Assembly: GCF_004331955.1 (NCBI RefSeq)
Contig: NZ_CP036532.1
Span: forward strand, 930,001 to 994,000
Source of the DNA: Roseitalea porphyridii
GTDB lineage: Bacteria; Pseudomonadota; Alphaproteobacteria; Rhizobiales; Rhizobiaceae
Direction: 5' to 3'
Length of the DNA stretch: 64,000 nt
The first letter of the stretch is position 1. Every line of letters begins with the position of its first letter. The notes under the pieces are model-generated. The model saw only the letters and a program-made list of their open reading frames with translations. It was not told the origin of the DNA and did not search any database. Of this stretch, positions 36,050 to 44,717 are shown one piece after another. Made by a program: the position numbers and the translations under genes.

Positions 36050-36541
36050 ATGCGCAAGGTTCTGATTGGCGCCGCCGTTTCCATGGGCCTTCTGGCCGCA
36101 CCGGCCCAGGCCGACAACATCGTCGAGGTCGCCCAGGGCGCCGGCACCTTCAACACGCTGCTCGCCGCCGCCGAAGCGGCAGGTCTTGCCGGCGCGTTGG
36201 TCGAAGGCGACAATCTGACCGTCTTCGCGCCCACCGACGACGCGTTCGCCGCGCTTCCCGAGGGCACCGTCGAAAGCCTGCTTCAGCCCGAGAACAAGGA
36301 CCAACTCGCCGCGATCCTCAGCTATCACGTGCTGCCGCGCGAACTGGCCTCCAACCAGCTTCCGGGCCGCCAGATTCACATCCGCACGATCAAGTCCGGC
36401 GGCGACCGCCTCCTGGCGATCGAAAAGGACGCGCACACCGGCGCGGTCGTCGTCGATGGCGCCAACGTGGTCTCCGCCGACATCCGCGCCGACAACGGCA
36501 TCATCCACGTCATCGACAAGGTGATGCTCCCGTCGAGCTGA
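36050..36541 (+). CDS. exported fasciclin-domain protein
   Basis: 163 residues: a signal peptide (VLIGAAVSMGLLAAPAQA) and one FAS1 domain with both hallmark boxes, FNTLLAAAEAAGLAGAL...LTVFAPTDDAFAALPEGT and the late HVLPRELAS and VVDGANVVSADI...VIDKVMLP. FAS1 proteins mediate adhesion or surface interactions. GGAGG lies 8 bases before the ATG. It is a single-gene unit closed by a strong terminator. Confidence 0.93.
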   Translation: MRKVLIGAAVSMGLLAAPAQADNIVEVAQGAGTFNTLLAAAEAAGLAGALVEGDNLTVFAPTDDAFAALPEGTVESLLQPENKDQLAAILSYHVLPRELASNQLPGRQIHIRTIKSGGDRLLAIEKDAHTGAVVVDGANVVSADIRADNGIIHVIDKVMLPSS

Positions 36542-36566
36542 TTGCCTCTAGCATCCGCCGCATGAC

Positions 36567-36596
36567 GCCCCGTCCGGTTCGCCGGGCGGGGTTTGT
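36567..36596 (+). terminator. terminator after the fasciclin gene
   Basis: 10-bp stem (CCCCGTCCGG / CCGGGCGGGG, one G-U pair) closed by a TTCG tetraloop at 36578-36581 and followed by TTTGT. It separates glyQ/fasciclin transcription from lemA. Confidence 0.85.
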
Positions 36597-36677
36597 CGTG
36601 CACAAGCGGCGTGACTTGGACGCCGGCTTTGGCTAGTTTGCCCTCCAAATCGGGGCGAACCACCGGGGAGGCGCGCC

Positions 36678-37247
36678 ATGTTCGGCGGCGGCACCATCAC
36701 CGCAATCATCATCGTTGCGGTCGCTATCTATGCGATCGTCATCTACAACGCGCTCGTGCGGGCGCGGCAGATGGTCCAAGAGGCCTGGAGCGGCATCGAC
36801 GTCCAGCTCAAGCGCCGGGCGGACCTGATCCCGAACCTGGTCGAGACGGTCAAGGGCTATGCCGGCCACGAAAAAGAGACGCTCGAGCGCGTCACCGAAA
36901 TGCGCACCCGCGCCCAGAACGTGCCCTCCGACGACGTCGCCGGCCGCGCGGCTGCCGAGGGGCTGCTGAGCCAGGCGCTCGGCCGGCTGTTCGCGGTCGC
37001 CGAGAGCTACCCGGACCTGAAGGCCAACCAGAACTTCGCCGAGCTGCAGGAAGCGCTGGAGACGGTCGAGCGCGAAATCCAGATGGCGCGCCGCTACTAC
37101 AACGGCTCGGCCCGGGAGCTGAACGTCAAGGTCGAGAGCTTTCCCTCCAACCTGGTGGCCAAATCGTTCAACTTCGTCCAGGCCGACTATTTCGAGCTTG
37201 AAGACCCGGGCGACCGCGCCGTGCCGCAGGTTGCCTTCGGCAACTGA
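36678..37247 (+). CDS. lemA: LemA family protein
   Basis: 189 residues: one N-terminal membrane helix (TAIIIVAVAIYAIVIYNALV) and a coiled helical domain with the LemA signature YNALVRARQMVQEAWSGIDVQLKRR region, DLIPNLVETVKGYA, LKANQNFAELQ and the ending SFNFVQADYFEL. A GGGGAGG site precedes the ATG. The next gene (DUF2207) starts 4 bp later; this LemA-DUF2207 pairing is widespread, and the two probably work together at the membrane in an unknown envelope process. Confidence 0.94.
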   Translation: MFGGGTITAIIIVAVAIYAIVIYNALVRARQMVQEAWSGIDVQLKRRADLIPNLVETVKGYAGHEKETLERVTEMRTRAQNVPSDDVAGRAAAEGLLSQALGRLFAVAESYPDLKANQNFAELQEALETVEREIQMARRYYNGSARELNVKVESFPSNLVAKSFNFVQADYFELEDPGDRAVPQVAFGN

Positions 37248-37250
37248 CAG

Positions 37251-39203
37251 ATGGCCGTCGCGCCATTCGCTCCGGGACGTGCCGCCGCGCGCCTGTTCGC
37301 CGCGCTCGTCCTGTGGCTGTCGCTGGTGTGCGTTGCCGCGGCGCAGGAACGTATCCTTCTTTATGCGAGCGACGTGACGATCAACGCCGACGGCTCGCTC
37401 GATGTCACCGAGACGATCCGCGTCAACGCCGAGGGCAACCAGATCCGGCGCGGCATCTTTCGCGACTTCCCTTTGCGGGTCGAGGATCCGGACGGCCGCG
37501 AGGTGCTGGTCGGCTTCGAGGTGACCGGTGTCACGCGCAATGGTCGGCCCGAGCCCTACCGCGTCGAGCGCAGCGGGCGCGTCGCGCGCACCTATATCGG
37601 CCAGTCCGAAGTGTGGCTGGAGCCAGGCGTTCACACCTATGAGCTCAGCTACCGCACCGACCGGCAACTCCGCTTCTTTGAGGACTATGACGAGCTGTTC
37701 TGGAACGTGACGGGCAATGCCTGGGCGTTCCCGATCGAGCGCGCCCGAGCCACCGTGCGCCTGCCCGGCGACGCACAGATCGAGGATATCATCTGGTTCA
37801 CCGGACCCTTCGGCGCCACCGAACGCAACGCGCGCGGTGCGGTCGTCGGCGACGGTTCGGTCGCCGAATTCGAGACCACCGCCCCGCTCGGCCGCTATGA
37901 AGGGCTGACCGTGGGCGTCGCCTTCGACAAGGGTGTCGTGCCCGAGCCGGCCGCCGGCGCCTACTTCTTTCGCGACTACGCCGGCGAAGTGATCGCCGTC
38001 ATCGGCCTTGCCGGCGTGCTCGGCTTCCTCTTGTGGGCCTGGAACCGCGTCGGTCGCGATCCGCCGCGCGATATCGTCGTTCCGCGGTGGGACCTGCCCG
38101 ACGACGTCTCGCCGGCGCTGACCCACTATATCGCCAACCGGGGCCTGCGCGGGCAGGGCTTCACCGCACTTTCGGCGGCCGCGCTCAATCTCGGCGTGAA
38201 GGGCTATCTCGAACTCGACAATGTCGACGGCACCATGACGATGCGGCGCACCGACCGGCCGCTGATGGGATCGCGCCTGCCGGTCGGCGAGCGGGCGCTG
38301 GCCGAACGCGTCTCGGCCGAGGGCGGCGCGCTGACCATCGACAGGGACAATGGCGAACGGGTCAAGACCATGGCCGACCGGTTCCGCAGCGCGATCGAGG
38401 GCGAGCACCGTTCGGTCTTCTATCGCGCCAATGTCGGCTATGTGATCGGCGGCATCGTCCTGTCCGTGATCGTCATCTTCGCGGCGCTGGCGATGAGCGG
38501 GCTGCCCGAGCCGGTGATCGCATCGCTGATCCCGGTCGCCTTCGTCGGTGTCGTGCTGACCATTCTTGGCGCGCAGGCCGCGCGCAGCTCCAGCCGCGGC
38601 GTATCCGGCCGGATCGCGCTCGCCGTTTTCGGGTTCGTCGCCATCGCGGTCACGGGCAATATCGGCGTGACGCTCGCCGCCGACCTCGGCTCGTTCATCA
38701 CGCGTCCGCTTCTGGTGGGCGCGCTGGCGACGATCGTGATGGCCAACGTGCTGTTCTTCTTCCTGATGGGCGCGCCGACCGAACTGGGCCAGAAGCGGTC
38801 CGCCGAGGTCGAGGGGCTCAAGCGCTATCTGTCGGTGGCCGAGGAGGACCGGATGAACATGCTCGGCTCGCCCGACATGTCGCCGCAGCACTACGAGACG
38901 CTGCTGCCCTATGCGGTGGCGCTCGGTGTGGAAAAGCCCTGGTCGCGCGCGTTCCAGAAATGGCTGGCAACGGCCGCGGCGGCGGGCGTTGCCTCGGCCG
39001 TCGCCTACAGCGGACCGCGCTGGTATCGCGGCGATACCTTCCGCGCCGACCGGATCGGCGACCAGATGAGTTCGATCGCCGGCGATCTGTCCAGTTCGAT
39101 GACCGCCGCGATGCCCGCGCCGAAATCCTCCTCGTCCGGCTTTTCCGGTGGCGGCGGCTTCTCCGGCGGTGGCGGCGGCGGTGGTGGTGGCGGCGGCTGG
39201 TGA
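37251..39203 (+). CDS. DUF2207 (YciQ-like) membrane protein with glycine-rich tail
   Basis: 650 residues. After a signal peptide there is an extracytoplasmic N-terminal DUF2207 domain (LDVTETIRVNAEGNQIRRGIF..DFPLR, then FFEDYDELFWNVTGNAW), a first membrane span near 245-265, a cytoplasmic part, two or three membrane spans around 400-505, and a low-complexity C-terminus SGGGGFSGGGG ending GGW. The glycine tail is a common feature of the family. It is co-transcribed with lemA. Function unknown. Confidence 0.92.
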   Translation: MAVAPFAPGRAAARLFAALVLWLSLVCVAAAQERILLYASDVTINADGSLDVTETIRVNAEGNQIRRGIFRDFPLRVEDPDGREVLVGFEVTGVTRNGRPEPYRVERSGRVARTYIGQSEVWLEPGVHTYELSYRTDRQLRFFEDYDELFWNVTGNAWAFPIERARATVRLPGDAQIEDIIWFTGPFGATERNARGAVVGDGSVAEFETTAPLGRYEGLTVGVAFDKGVVPEPAAGAYFFRDYAGEVIAVIGLAGVLGFLLWAWNRVGRDPPRDIVVPRWDLPDDVSPALTHYIANRGLRGQGFTALSAAALNLGVKGYLELDNVDGTMTMRRTDRPLMGSRLPVGERALAERVSAEGGALTIDRDNGERVKTMADRFRSAIEGEHRSVFYRANVGYVIGGIVLSVIVIFAALAMSGLPEPVIASLIPVAFVGVVLTILGAQAARSSSRGVSGRIALAVFGFVAIAVTGNIGVTLAADLGSFITRPLLVGALATIVMANVLFFFLMGAPTELGQKRSAEVEGLKRYLSVAEEDRMNMLGSPDMSPQHYETLLPYAVALGVEKPWSRAFQKWLATAAAAGVASAVAYSGPRWYRGDTFRADRIGDQMSSIAGDLSSSMTAAMPAPKSSSSGFSGGGGFSGGGGGGGGGGGW

Positions 39204-39261
39204 CAAGGCCGGTGCGGCTTGCTAATGCGCCGCACACAAACCGATCCGCAAAGCCTCACCC

Positions 39262-41787
39262 ATGCCCGATCTTCTGCTCGAACTGTTCTGCGAGGAAATT
39301 CCCGCGCGCATGCAGCGCCGCGCCGCCACCCATCTGCGCGAGGCGGTCACCGGGGCGCTCGTCGATGCCGGGCTGACCTATGAGGGGGCACGGGAATACT
39401 GGACGCCGCGCCGGCTGACGCTGGACGTGCGCGGGCTGACCGCGCGGTCGGCCGACCAGACCGAGGAGCGCAAGGGTCCGCGCGTCGATGCGCCCGAAAA
39501 GGCGATCGCCGGCTTCCTGCGCGGGGCGGGACTGGCCTCGGTCGACGAGGCCGAGGTGCGCTCGGACCCCAAGAAGGGCGACTTTTACGTCGCCGTCATC
39601 CGTAAGCCGGGCCGCGACGCCGAGGCGATCATCGCCGAGGCGATGCCGAAGATCATCCGCGATTTTCCCTGGCCCAAATCGATGCGCTGGGGCGCGGCCT
39701 CCGCCGAGCCGGGCTCGCTCCGCTGGGTGCGGCCGCTGCAGTCGATCCTGTGCACCTTCGGCCCCGAGACCGAGGAGCCGACCGTCATCGACTTCGCCGT
39801 TGACGGGCTGCGCGCCGGCAATCTCACGCGCGGCCACCGGTTCCATGCGGGTGAAGCCTTCGCCGTGCGCCGGTTCGACGACTATGCCGCCGAACTCGAA
39901 AAGCGCTTCGTCATCCTCGATGCCGAACGGCGCAAGCAGATCATCGCCACCGACGCGCAGAACCTTGCCTTCGCCAACGGCATCGAACTGGTCGAGGACG
40001 ACGCGCTGCTCGACGAGGTGGCCGGGCTTGTCGAATGGCCGGTGGTGCTGATGGGCGAGTTCGAGGAGGAGTTCCTCGAGATCCCCGACGAGGTGGTCCG
40101 CCTGACGATCAAGGCCAACCAGAAGTGCTTCGTGTGCCGCGACCCTTCGAGGCTCGCTTCGCTCGCACCTCAGGGTGAGGGAGAGAGCCTGCCTCATCCT
40201 GTGGTGCGGCCGCAGGCCGCCTCGAAGGGCGAGGCGGGTCTGACCAACAAGTTCATCCTCGTCGCCAACATCGCCGCCAGCGATGGCGGCGCCGAGATCG
40301 CGCGCGGCAACGGCAAGGTCGTGCGCGCGCGCCTGTCGGACGCGCTGCACTTCTGGTGCACCGACCAGACGAACCTGCCCGACCTCGAAAAGTACCGGCC
40401 TTCGGCCGAGACGTTCGGGCTCGACCTTGCAAAGCCGCTCGACCAGCGCATGGCCAAGCTCGACCATCTCGGCGTGACCTTCCATGCCGAACTGGGCACG
40501 CAGGGCGAGCGCGTGGCCCGCATCGCCGCGCTGGCCGAGGAACTGGTCGACGTGGTGGTGAGCCAGCACCCTCACCCTGAGGTGCGCGGCGACCTTCACC
40601 CTGACCCTTCGAGGCTCGCTGCGCTCGCACCTCAGGATGAGGCTGAAGGTCGGCAAGCCTCGAAGGGCGAGGGTGCGGCCCTGCATTCCCGCCATCTCGC
40701 CCGCCGCGCCGCGCATCTGGCGAAGGCCGACCTGACCACCGAGATCGTCGGCGAGTTTCCCGAGGTGCAGGGCGCGATGGGCGCGATCTATGCCGAACGC
40801 CAGGGCGAGCATCCCTCCGTCTGCATTGCCATCGAGGATCACTACAAGCCGCTCGGCCCGACCGACACGGTGCCGACCGATCCGGTCGCGATCGCCGTCG
40901 CGCTGGCCGACAAGCTCGACACGCTCACCGGTTTCTGGGCGATCGACGAAAAGCCGACCGGCTCCAAGGATCCCTACGCGCTCAGACGTGCGGCGCTGGG
41001 CGTGATCCGGATCGTGCTGGAAAACGGGATCAGGCTGCGGCTGCAACCAATCGGTCGCCGCGCCGCTTTTCGGCATGAGGAAAACATGGAGGGCATAGTT
41101 GGCCCAGGCCGCAATGCAATCGGCGACCTCCTCTCCTTCTTCCATGACCGGCTCAAGGTTTGGCTGCGCGATCAGGGCGCCCGGCACGATCTGATCGACG
41201 CGGTGCTGGCCGCGGGCGTTTCCCTCCCCCTTGAGGGGAGGGTCGCTGCGAGCGAAGCGAAGCAGCGGGGTGGGGGTGCCGGCGCTGTTCCCCCCACCCG
41301 GCCCGACGCTGACGCGCCGGTCCACCCTCCCCACGAGGGGGAGGGAGAAACGGCCGCCAACGACGACCTTCTCATCATCGTGCGCAAGGTCGAGGCGTTG
41401 CAGAGGCTGCTCGACAGCGAGACCGGCGCGAACCTGCGCGTCGGCACTGAACGGGCGCTCAACATCCTCGCCGCCGAGGAGAAGAAGGACGGGGCAGGGG
41501 CGTTCGATGGCCCGGTCGACCGGTCGCTTCTGTCAGAGCCGGCCGAAAGGGAGCTGGCCCATGTGATCGAAGCGGTCGGCGGCCATGTCGACGACCACGT
41601 CGCCCGCGAGGATTACGAGGGCGCCTTCGCCGCGCTCGCCGAGCTGCGGCCGGCGGTCGATGCCTTCTTCGATGATGTGATGGTCAACGCCGACGATGCG
41701 GCCGTGCGCGCCAATCGGCTGGCCCTGCTCGCCGGCCTTCGCGCGGTCACCCGCAAGCTCGCCGACTTTTCTAAGATCGCCGGATAA
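39262..41787 (+). CDS. glyS: glycyl-tRNA synthetase beta subunit, enlarged by in-frame palindromic repeats
   Basis: 841 residues against about 690-710 in relatives. The N-terminal [15 protein letters not shown], the internal [28 protein letters not shown]-type core, ARHDLIDAV and the C-terminal LADFSKIAG are all in frame, so the gene looks intact. Extra material is inserted at about residues 294-323 (after CFVCR), 436-472 (after LVDVV), 653-697 (after DAVLAAG) and possibly 596-618. Each site falls between conserved blocks and codes Pro/Arg/Glu/Gly-rich sequence from palindromic DNA. The beta subunit binds tRNA and edits. The protein may tolerate these as surface loops. Confidence 0.95.
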   Translation: MPDLLLELFCEEIPARMQRRAATHLREAVTGALVDAGLTYEGAREYWTPRRLTLDVRGLTARSADQTEERKGPRVDAPEKAIAGFLRGAGLASVDEAEVRSDPKKGDFYVAVIRKPGRDAEAIIAEAMPKIIRDFPWPKSMRWGAASAEPGSLRWVRPLQSILCTFGPETEEPTVIDFAVDGLRAGNLTRGHRFHAGEAFAVRRFDDYAAELEKRFVILDAERRKQIIATDAQNLAFANGIELVEDDALLDEVAGLVEWPVVLMGEFEEEFLEIPDEVVRLTIKANQKCFVCRDPSRLASLAPQGEGESLPHPVVRPQAASKGEAGLTNKFILVANIAASDGGAEIARGNGKVVRARLSDALHFWCTDQTNLPDLEKYRPSAETFGLDLAKPLDQRMAKLDHLGVTFHAELGTQGERVARIAALAEELVDVVVSQHPHPEVRGDLHPDPSRLAALAPQDEAEGRQASKGEGAALHSRHLARRAAHLAKADLTTEIVGEFPEVQGAMGAIYAERQGEHPSVCIAIEDHYKPLGPTDTVPTDPVAIAVALADKLDTLTGFWAIDEKPTGSKDPYALRRAALGVIRIVLENGIRLRLQPIGRRAAFRHEENMEGIVGPGRNAIGDLLSFFHDRLKVWLRDQGARHDLIDAVLAAGVSLPLEGRVAASEAKQRGGGAGAVPPTRPDADAPVHPPHEGEGETAANDDLLIIVRKVEALQRLLDSETGANLRVGTERALNILAAEEKKDGAGAFDGPVDRSLLSEPAERELAHVIEAVGGHVDDHVAREDYEGAFAALAELRPAVDAFFDDVMVNADDAAVRANRLALLAGLRAVTRKLADFSKIAG
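40143..40229. repeat. palindromic repeat element 1 inside glyS
   Basis: 87 bp (29 codons). Terminal inverted repeats CCCTTCGAGGC (40143-40153) and GCCTCGAAGGG (40219-40229) are perfect; an inner pair CACCTCAGGGTGAGG / CCTCATCCTGTGGTG matches at 13 of 15. It inserts [16 protein letters not shown]-type residues between CFVCR and LTNKFIL, two blocks normally separated by only a few residues. Confidence 0.85.
40567..40675. repeat. palindromic repeat element 2 inside glyS (same family as element 1)
   Basis: Outer CACCCTC (40567-40573) / GAGGGTG (40669-40675), CGACCTTCA (40590-40598) / TGAAGGTCG (40644-40652) and CCCTTCGAGGCT (40605-40616) / AGCCTCGAAGGG (40656-40667). The second and third pairs interleave, suggesting a composite of two insertions. 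It shares CCCTTCGAGGCTCGC and CACCTCAGG with element 1 and is in the same orientation and reading frame. Confidence 0.85.
41048..41123. repeat. possible 69-bp insertion in glyS with 7-bp direct repeats
   Basis: CAATCGG occurs at 41048-41054 and 41117-41123, exactly 69 bp (23 codons) apart, in a part of GlyS where homologues are shorter and variable. The intervening DNA is less GC-rich than its surroundings. The repeat is short, so chance is not excluded. Confidence 0.35.
41219..41350. repeat. palindromic repeat element 3 inside glyS (different family)
   Basis: 132 bp (44 codons). The left arm begins TTTCCCTCCCCCTTGAGGGG (41219-41238) and the right arm (41324-41350) is its near-complement, so each arm is also a small hairpin. 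The interior holds GCAGCGGGGTGGGGG and CCCCCCACCCGGC, a further inverted pair. It codes Gly/Pro/Ala-rich residues before the conserved block [13 protein letters not shown]. Confidence 0.85.
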
Positions 41788-41818
41788 GGAAACGCCCGGC
41801 GGGCGAACTGGCCGGGCG
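41784..41818 (-). terminator. bidirectional-type hairpin between glyS and an exported-protein gene
   Basis: Perfect 8-bp stem CGCCCGGC (41793-41800) / GCCGGGCG (41811-41818). On the minus strand it is followed by TTTCCTTAT, so it best serves the leftward gene; on the plus strand no T-run follows. Confidence 0.6.
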
Positions 41819-41841
41819 CGATCGCGTCGGGTCGGTGTCGT

Positions 41842-42216
41842 TCAGCGCAGTTCGATGTCGCGGAAAATCTCTTCGCGTACCGCGTCCTCGACGAGGTTCT
41901 GCGGTGTCGGCGCCAGATCGAGTTCGCCGGACCGGGTCTCCTCTTCTTCCTGGCGGCCTTCCTCCATGCGCTGGTCGGACATGGCGGGCGGCCCGGAAAG
42001 GCCGAAATCGGCGCCCGGCCCGGTGATGACGACCGGTGCAGGGGCAGCCGCCGCGGTTTCCTCGGGCATTTCGCCTTCCGGCGGCGCGTCGAACTCGACG
42101 AACAGGACCGACGGAAGCGCGCTGTCCACATAGACGGTGTAGCCGGCGGTGGCCGGAGCGGCCGCGAAGGCGCACAATACGGTCCCGGCGACGAGAGCAC
42201 AAAGACGGTTTTTCAT
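41842..42216 (-). CDS. exported protein of unknown function
   Basis: 124 residues. A clear signal peptide (MKNRLCALVAGTVLCAFAAA, cleavage after ATA) is followed by a short strand-rich segment YTVYVDSALPSVLFVEFDAPP and then an acidic, Pro/Ala/Glu-rich tail that looks disordered. No family recognised. It converges on glyS and is divergent from the threonylcarbamoyl-AMP synthase gene. Confidence 0.7.
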   Translation of the reverse strand: MKNRLCALVAGTVLCAFAAAPATAGYTVYVDSALPSVLFVEFDAPPEGEMPEETAAAAPAPVVITGPGADFGLSGPPAMSDQRMEEGRQEEEETRSGELDLAPTPQNLVEDAVREEIFRDIELR

Positions 42217-42308
42217 GGAGCGCGATCCCGGTTTTCGTGTATCACCCGGCCGCAGACTATGAGCATGTGGTTGAGATGGTGTTGCCCCGCGTGGCTAACG
42301 AAGCGTTA

Positions 42309-43301
42309 ATGAACTGGCCGCCCACCTCCGTTTCCGCGCCGATCGTGCCCGCCGATGCCGATGGCATTGCCAGCGCGGCGCGGCTCCTGGCGCGCGGCGG
42401 GCTCGTCGCCCTGCCGACCGAGACGGTCTATGGCCTCGCCGCCGACGCGACCAATGGTGAGGCAGTCGCGGCGATCTTCGAGGCCAAGGGCCGTCCACGC
42501 TTCAATCCGCTGATCTGTCACGTCGACGGACGCGCCATGGCGCGCACGATCGGCCTTTTCACGCCGCTGGCCGAACGGCTCGCCGAAGCATTCTGGCCCG
42601 GCCCGCTGACGCTGGTGCTGCCGCTCGCCGCCGAGGCGCGCATCCATCCGCTGGTCACCGCCGGGCTCGACACGGTCGCCGTTCGCATGCCCGCCGGGAT
42701 CGCGCGCGACGTGATCGCCGCGCTCGGTCGGCCGCTCGCGGCCCCGAGCGCCAACCGGTCGGGCCGGATCAGCCCGACGACGGCGCGCGCCGTCGCCGAG
42801 AGCCTCGGCGAGCGGGTCGACCTGATCGTCGATGCCGGGCCGGCCCGCGTCGGATTGGAATCGACGATCGTGCGCATCGGGGACGACGCGCTGATCTGCC
42901 TGCGTCCGGGCGGGGTCCCGCTCGCCGAGATCGAGGCTGTTGCCGGCATGCCGGTCGAACGCGCCGCCGCGGATGCGGGCATCGCCGCACCCGGCATGCT
43001 GCGCTCGCACTACGCACCCGACATGCCGGTGCGGCTGAACGCGGCCGACGTTCGGGCCGGCGAGGCGCTGCTCGCCTTCGGGCCCGGGGCGATCGACGGC
43101 GCGGACAGGGCCGTCGCCGTCGCCAACCTTTCGCCGGCCGGTGATCCGGCCGAAGCGGCCGCCAACCTCTTCGCCATGATGGCGGAACTGAACGCGGCCC
43201 GCCCATCGGCCATCGCGGTGATGCCGATCCCTTCGGACGGGCTCGGCGAGGCGATCAACGATCGGCTCGCCCGGGCGGCCGCGCCGCGCAACGCGTCATG
43301 A
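42309..43301 (+). CDS. L-threonylcarbamoyladenylate synthase (Sua5 type)
   Basis: 330 residues. The YrdC domain (about 1-200) shows ALPTETVYGLAADAT, KGRPRFNPLICHV and APSANRSGRISPTTA; a C-terminal Sua5 domain contains SHYAPDMPVRL. It makes threonylcarbamoyl-AMP for the t6A37 tRNA modification. The start is uncertain: ATG 42309 (MNWPPTS) or ATG 42276 in the same frame; neither has a good Shine-Dalgarno. It overlaps the next gene by 4 bp. Confidence 0.93.
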   Translation: MNWPPTSVSAPIVPADADGIASAARLLARGGLVALPTETVYGLAADATNGEAVAAIFEAKGRPRFNPLICHVDGRAMARTIGLFTPLAERLAEAFWPGPLTLVLPLAAEARIHPLVTAGLDTVAVRMPAGIARDVIAALGRPLAAPSANRSGRISPTTARAVAESLGERVDLIVDAGPARVGLESTIVRIGDDALICLRPGGVPLAEIEAVAGMPVERAAADAGIAAPGMLRSHYAPDMPVRLNAADVRAGEALLAFGPGAIDGADRAVAVANLSPAGDPAEAAANLFAMMAELNAARPSAIAVMPIPSDGLGEAINDRLARAAAPRNAS

Positions 43302-44707
43302 ACGAGGCGCTGCGCGACAGGTTCATCGCCATCGTCGGCGAAAAGAACGCGCTCGTCGCCGAGGCCGACGTCGCCCCGCATCTGCGCGAATGGCGCGGCT
43401 ACTGGATCGGCCGGACGGCCGCGGTCCTCAAGCCCGCTTCGACCGCCGAGGTTTCCGCGATCCTCTCACTTGCCAGCGAAACCGGAACGCCGATCGTGCC
43501 CCAGGGCGGCAATACGGGCCTCGTCGGCGGTCAGATCCCCGACGATACGGGCCGCGCGATCGTGCTGTCGACGAGCCGGCTCGACCGCATCCGCGACATC
43601 GACACCGACGGCAACACGCTCACCGTGGAGGCGGGCGCCGTGCTGCAGACGATCCAGCAGGCCGCCGACGAGCAGGACCGGCTGTTCCCGCTGTCGCTCG
43701 GCGCGCAGGGCTCGTGCCAGATCGGCGGCAATCTGTCCTCCAACGCCGGCGGCACCGGCGCGCTCGCCTATGGCGTGGCCCGCGATCTGTGCCTGGGGCT
43801 CGAGGTCGTCCTGCCGACCGGCGAGGTGCTGGACGACCTCAACCGTCTCAAGAAGAACAACACCGGCTACGATCTGCGCGACCTTTTCATCGGCGCGGAG
43901 GGCACGCTGGGCGTCATCACCGCCGCCGTCCTCAAGCTGTTCCCCAAGCCGAGGGGCCGCGCCGCCGCGTTCGTCGCGGTGCCGTCGCCCGAAGCCGCGC
44001 TCGCTCTTTTCCGCGCCGCCCGCGCTGCGGCGGGCCCGTCGCTCACCGCGTTCGAACTGATGGCGCGGATGGGCATCGCCTTCACGCTGCGGCACGTTGC
44101 CGGCACGCGCGATCCGCTCGCCGCCCCGCACGACTGGTATGTGCTCATGGAGATTTCCTCGGGCCGGTCGGAGGAGGATGCGCGCGTCCAACTCGACGCG
44201 CTGGTCGAGGCGGGTTTCGAGCAGGGCCTCGTCCTCGACGGCACGATCGCCGAAAGCGAGGCGCAGCGGCTCGCGCTCTGGCACTTGCGCGAGTCCATGT
44301 CCGAGAGCCAGATTCCCGAGGGCGGCTCGATCAAGCACGACATTTCGGTGCCGGTGTCCTCGATTCCGGGCTTTCTTGAAAAGGCCGACCGCGCCGTGCT
44401 CGACATCGTGCCCGCCGCCCGTCTTTGCCCGTTCGGACACATGGGCGACGGCAATCTGCACTACAATGTCAGCCAGCCCGAGGGCTGGGACAGGCAGCGG
44501 TTTCTGGCGATGACCGGCGAGGTGACCGCGGCGGTGCACGCAATCGTCACCGAGATGGACGGATCGATCTCGGCCGAGCACGGCGTCGGTCAGATGAAGC
44601 GCGACAAGCTGGCCGAGGTGAAATCATCGGTCGCGCTCGATCTGATGCGGCGCATCAAGACGGCCTTCGACCCGGCCGGGATCATGAACCCGGGCAAGAT
44701 GCTGTAG
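43298..44707 (+). CDS. FAD-linked D-2-hydroxyacid dehydrogenase (D-2-hydroxyglutarate/lactate type)
   Basis: 469 residues of the VAO/GlcD family: FAD-binding PQGGNTGLVGGQIPDD (about 67-82) and QIGGNLSSNAGGTGAL, substrate-domain LFIGAEGTLGVIT, metal-ligand-like HMGDGNLHYN and the C-terminal EHGVGQMKRDK. The closest type is D-2-hydroxyglutarate dehydrogenase, but D-lactate or glycolate cannot be excluded. The start overlaps the preceding gene (ATGA), so the two are co-translated. Confidence 0.9.
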   Translation: MNEALRDRFIAIVGEKNALVAEADVAPHLREWRGYWIGRTAAVLKPASTAEVSAILSLASETGTPIVPQGGNTGLVGGQIPDDTGRAIVLSTSRLDRIRDIDTDGNTLTVEAGAVLQTIQQAADEQDRLFPLSLGAQGSCQIGGNLSSNAGGTGALAYGVARDLCLGLEVVLPTGEVLDDLNRLKKNNTGYDLRDLFIGAEGTLGVITAAVLKLFPKPRGRAAAFVAVPSPEAALALFRAARAAAGPSLTAFELMARMGIAFTLRHVAGTRDPLAAPHDWYVLMEISSGRSEEDARVQLDALVEAGFEQGLVLDGTIAESEAQRLALWHLRESMSESQIPEGGSIKHDISVPVSSIPGFLEKADRAVLDIVPAARLCPFGHMGDGNLHYNVSQPEGWDRQRFLAMTGEVTAAVHAIVTEMDGSISAEHGVGQMKRDKLAEVKSSVALDLMRRIKTAFDPAGIMNPGKML

Positions 44708-44717
44708 GGCTGCGGGA

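Noticed and set aside
36633-39206. 857-codon minus-strand open frame opposite lemA and DUF2207
   Set aside because: No domain or ribosome site; the plus-strand genes are recognisable and co-linear.
42295-42309. CtrA-like box CTAA-N7-TTAA at the start of the threonylcarbamoyl-AMP synthase gene
   Set aside because: One mismatch to TTAA-N7-TTAA, it overlaps the start codon, and no cell-cycle gene is near; likely chance.
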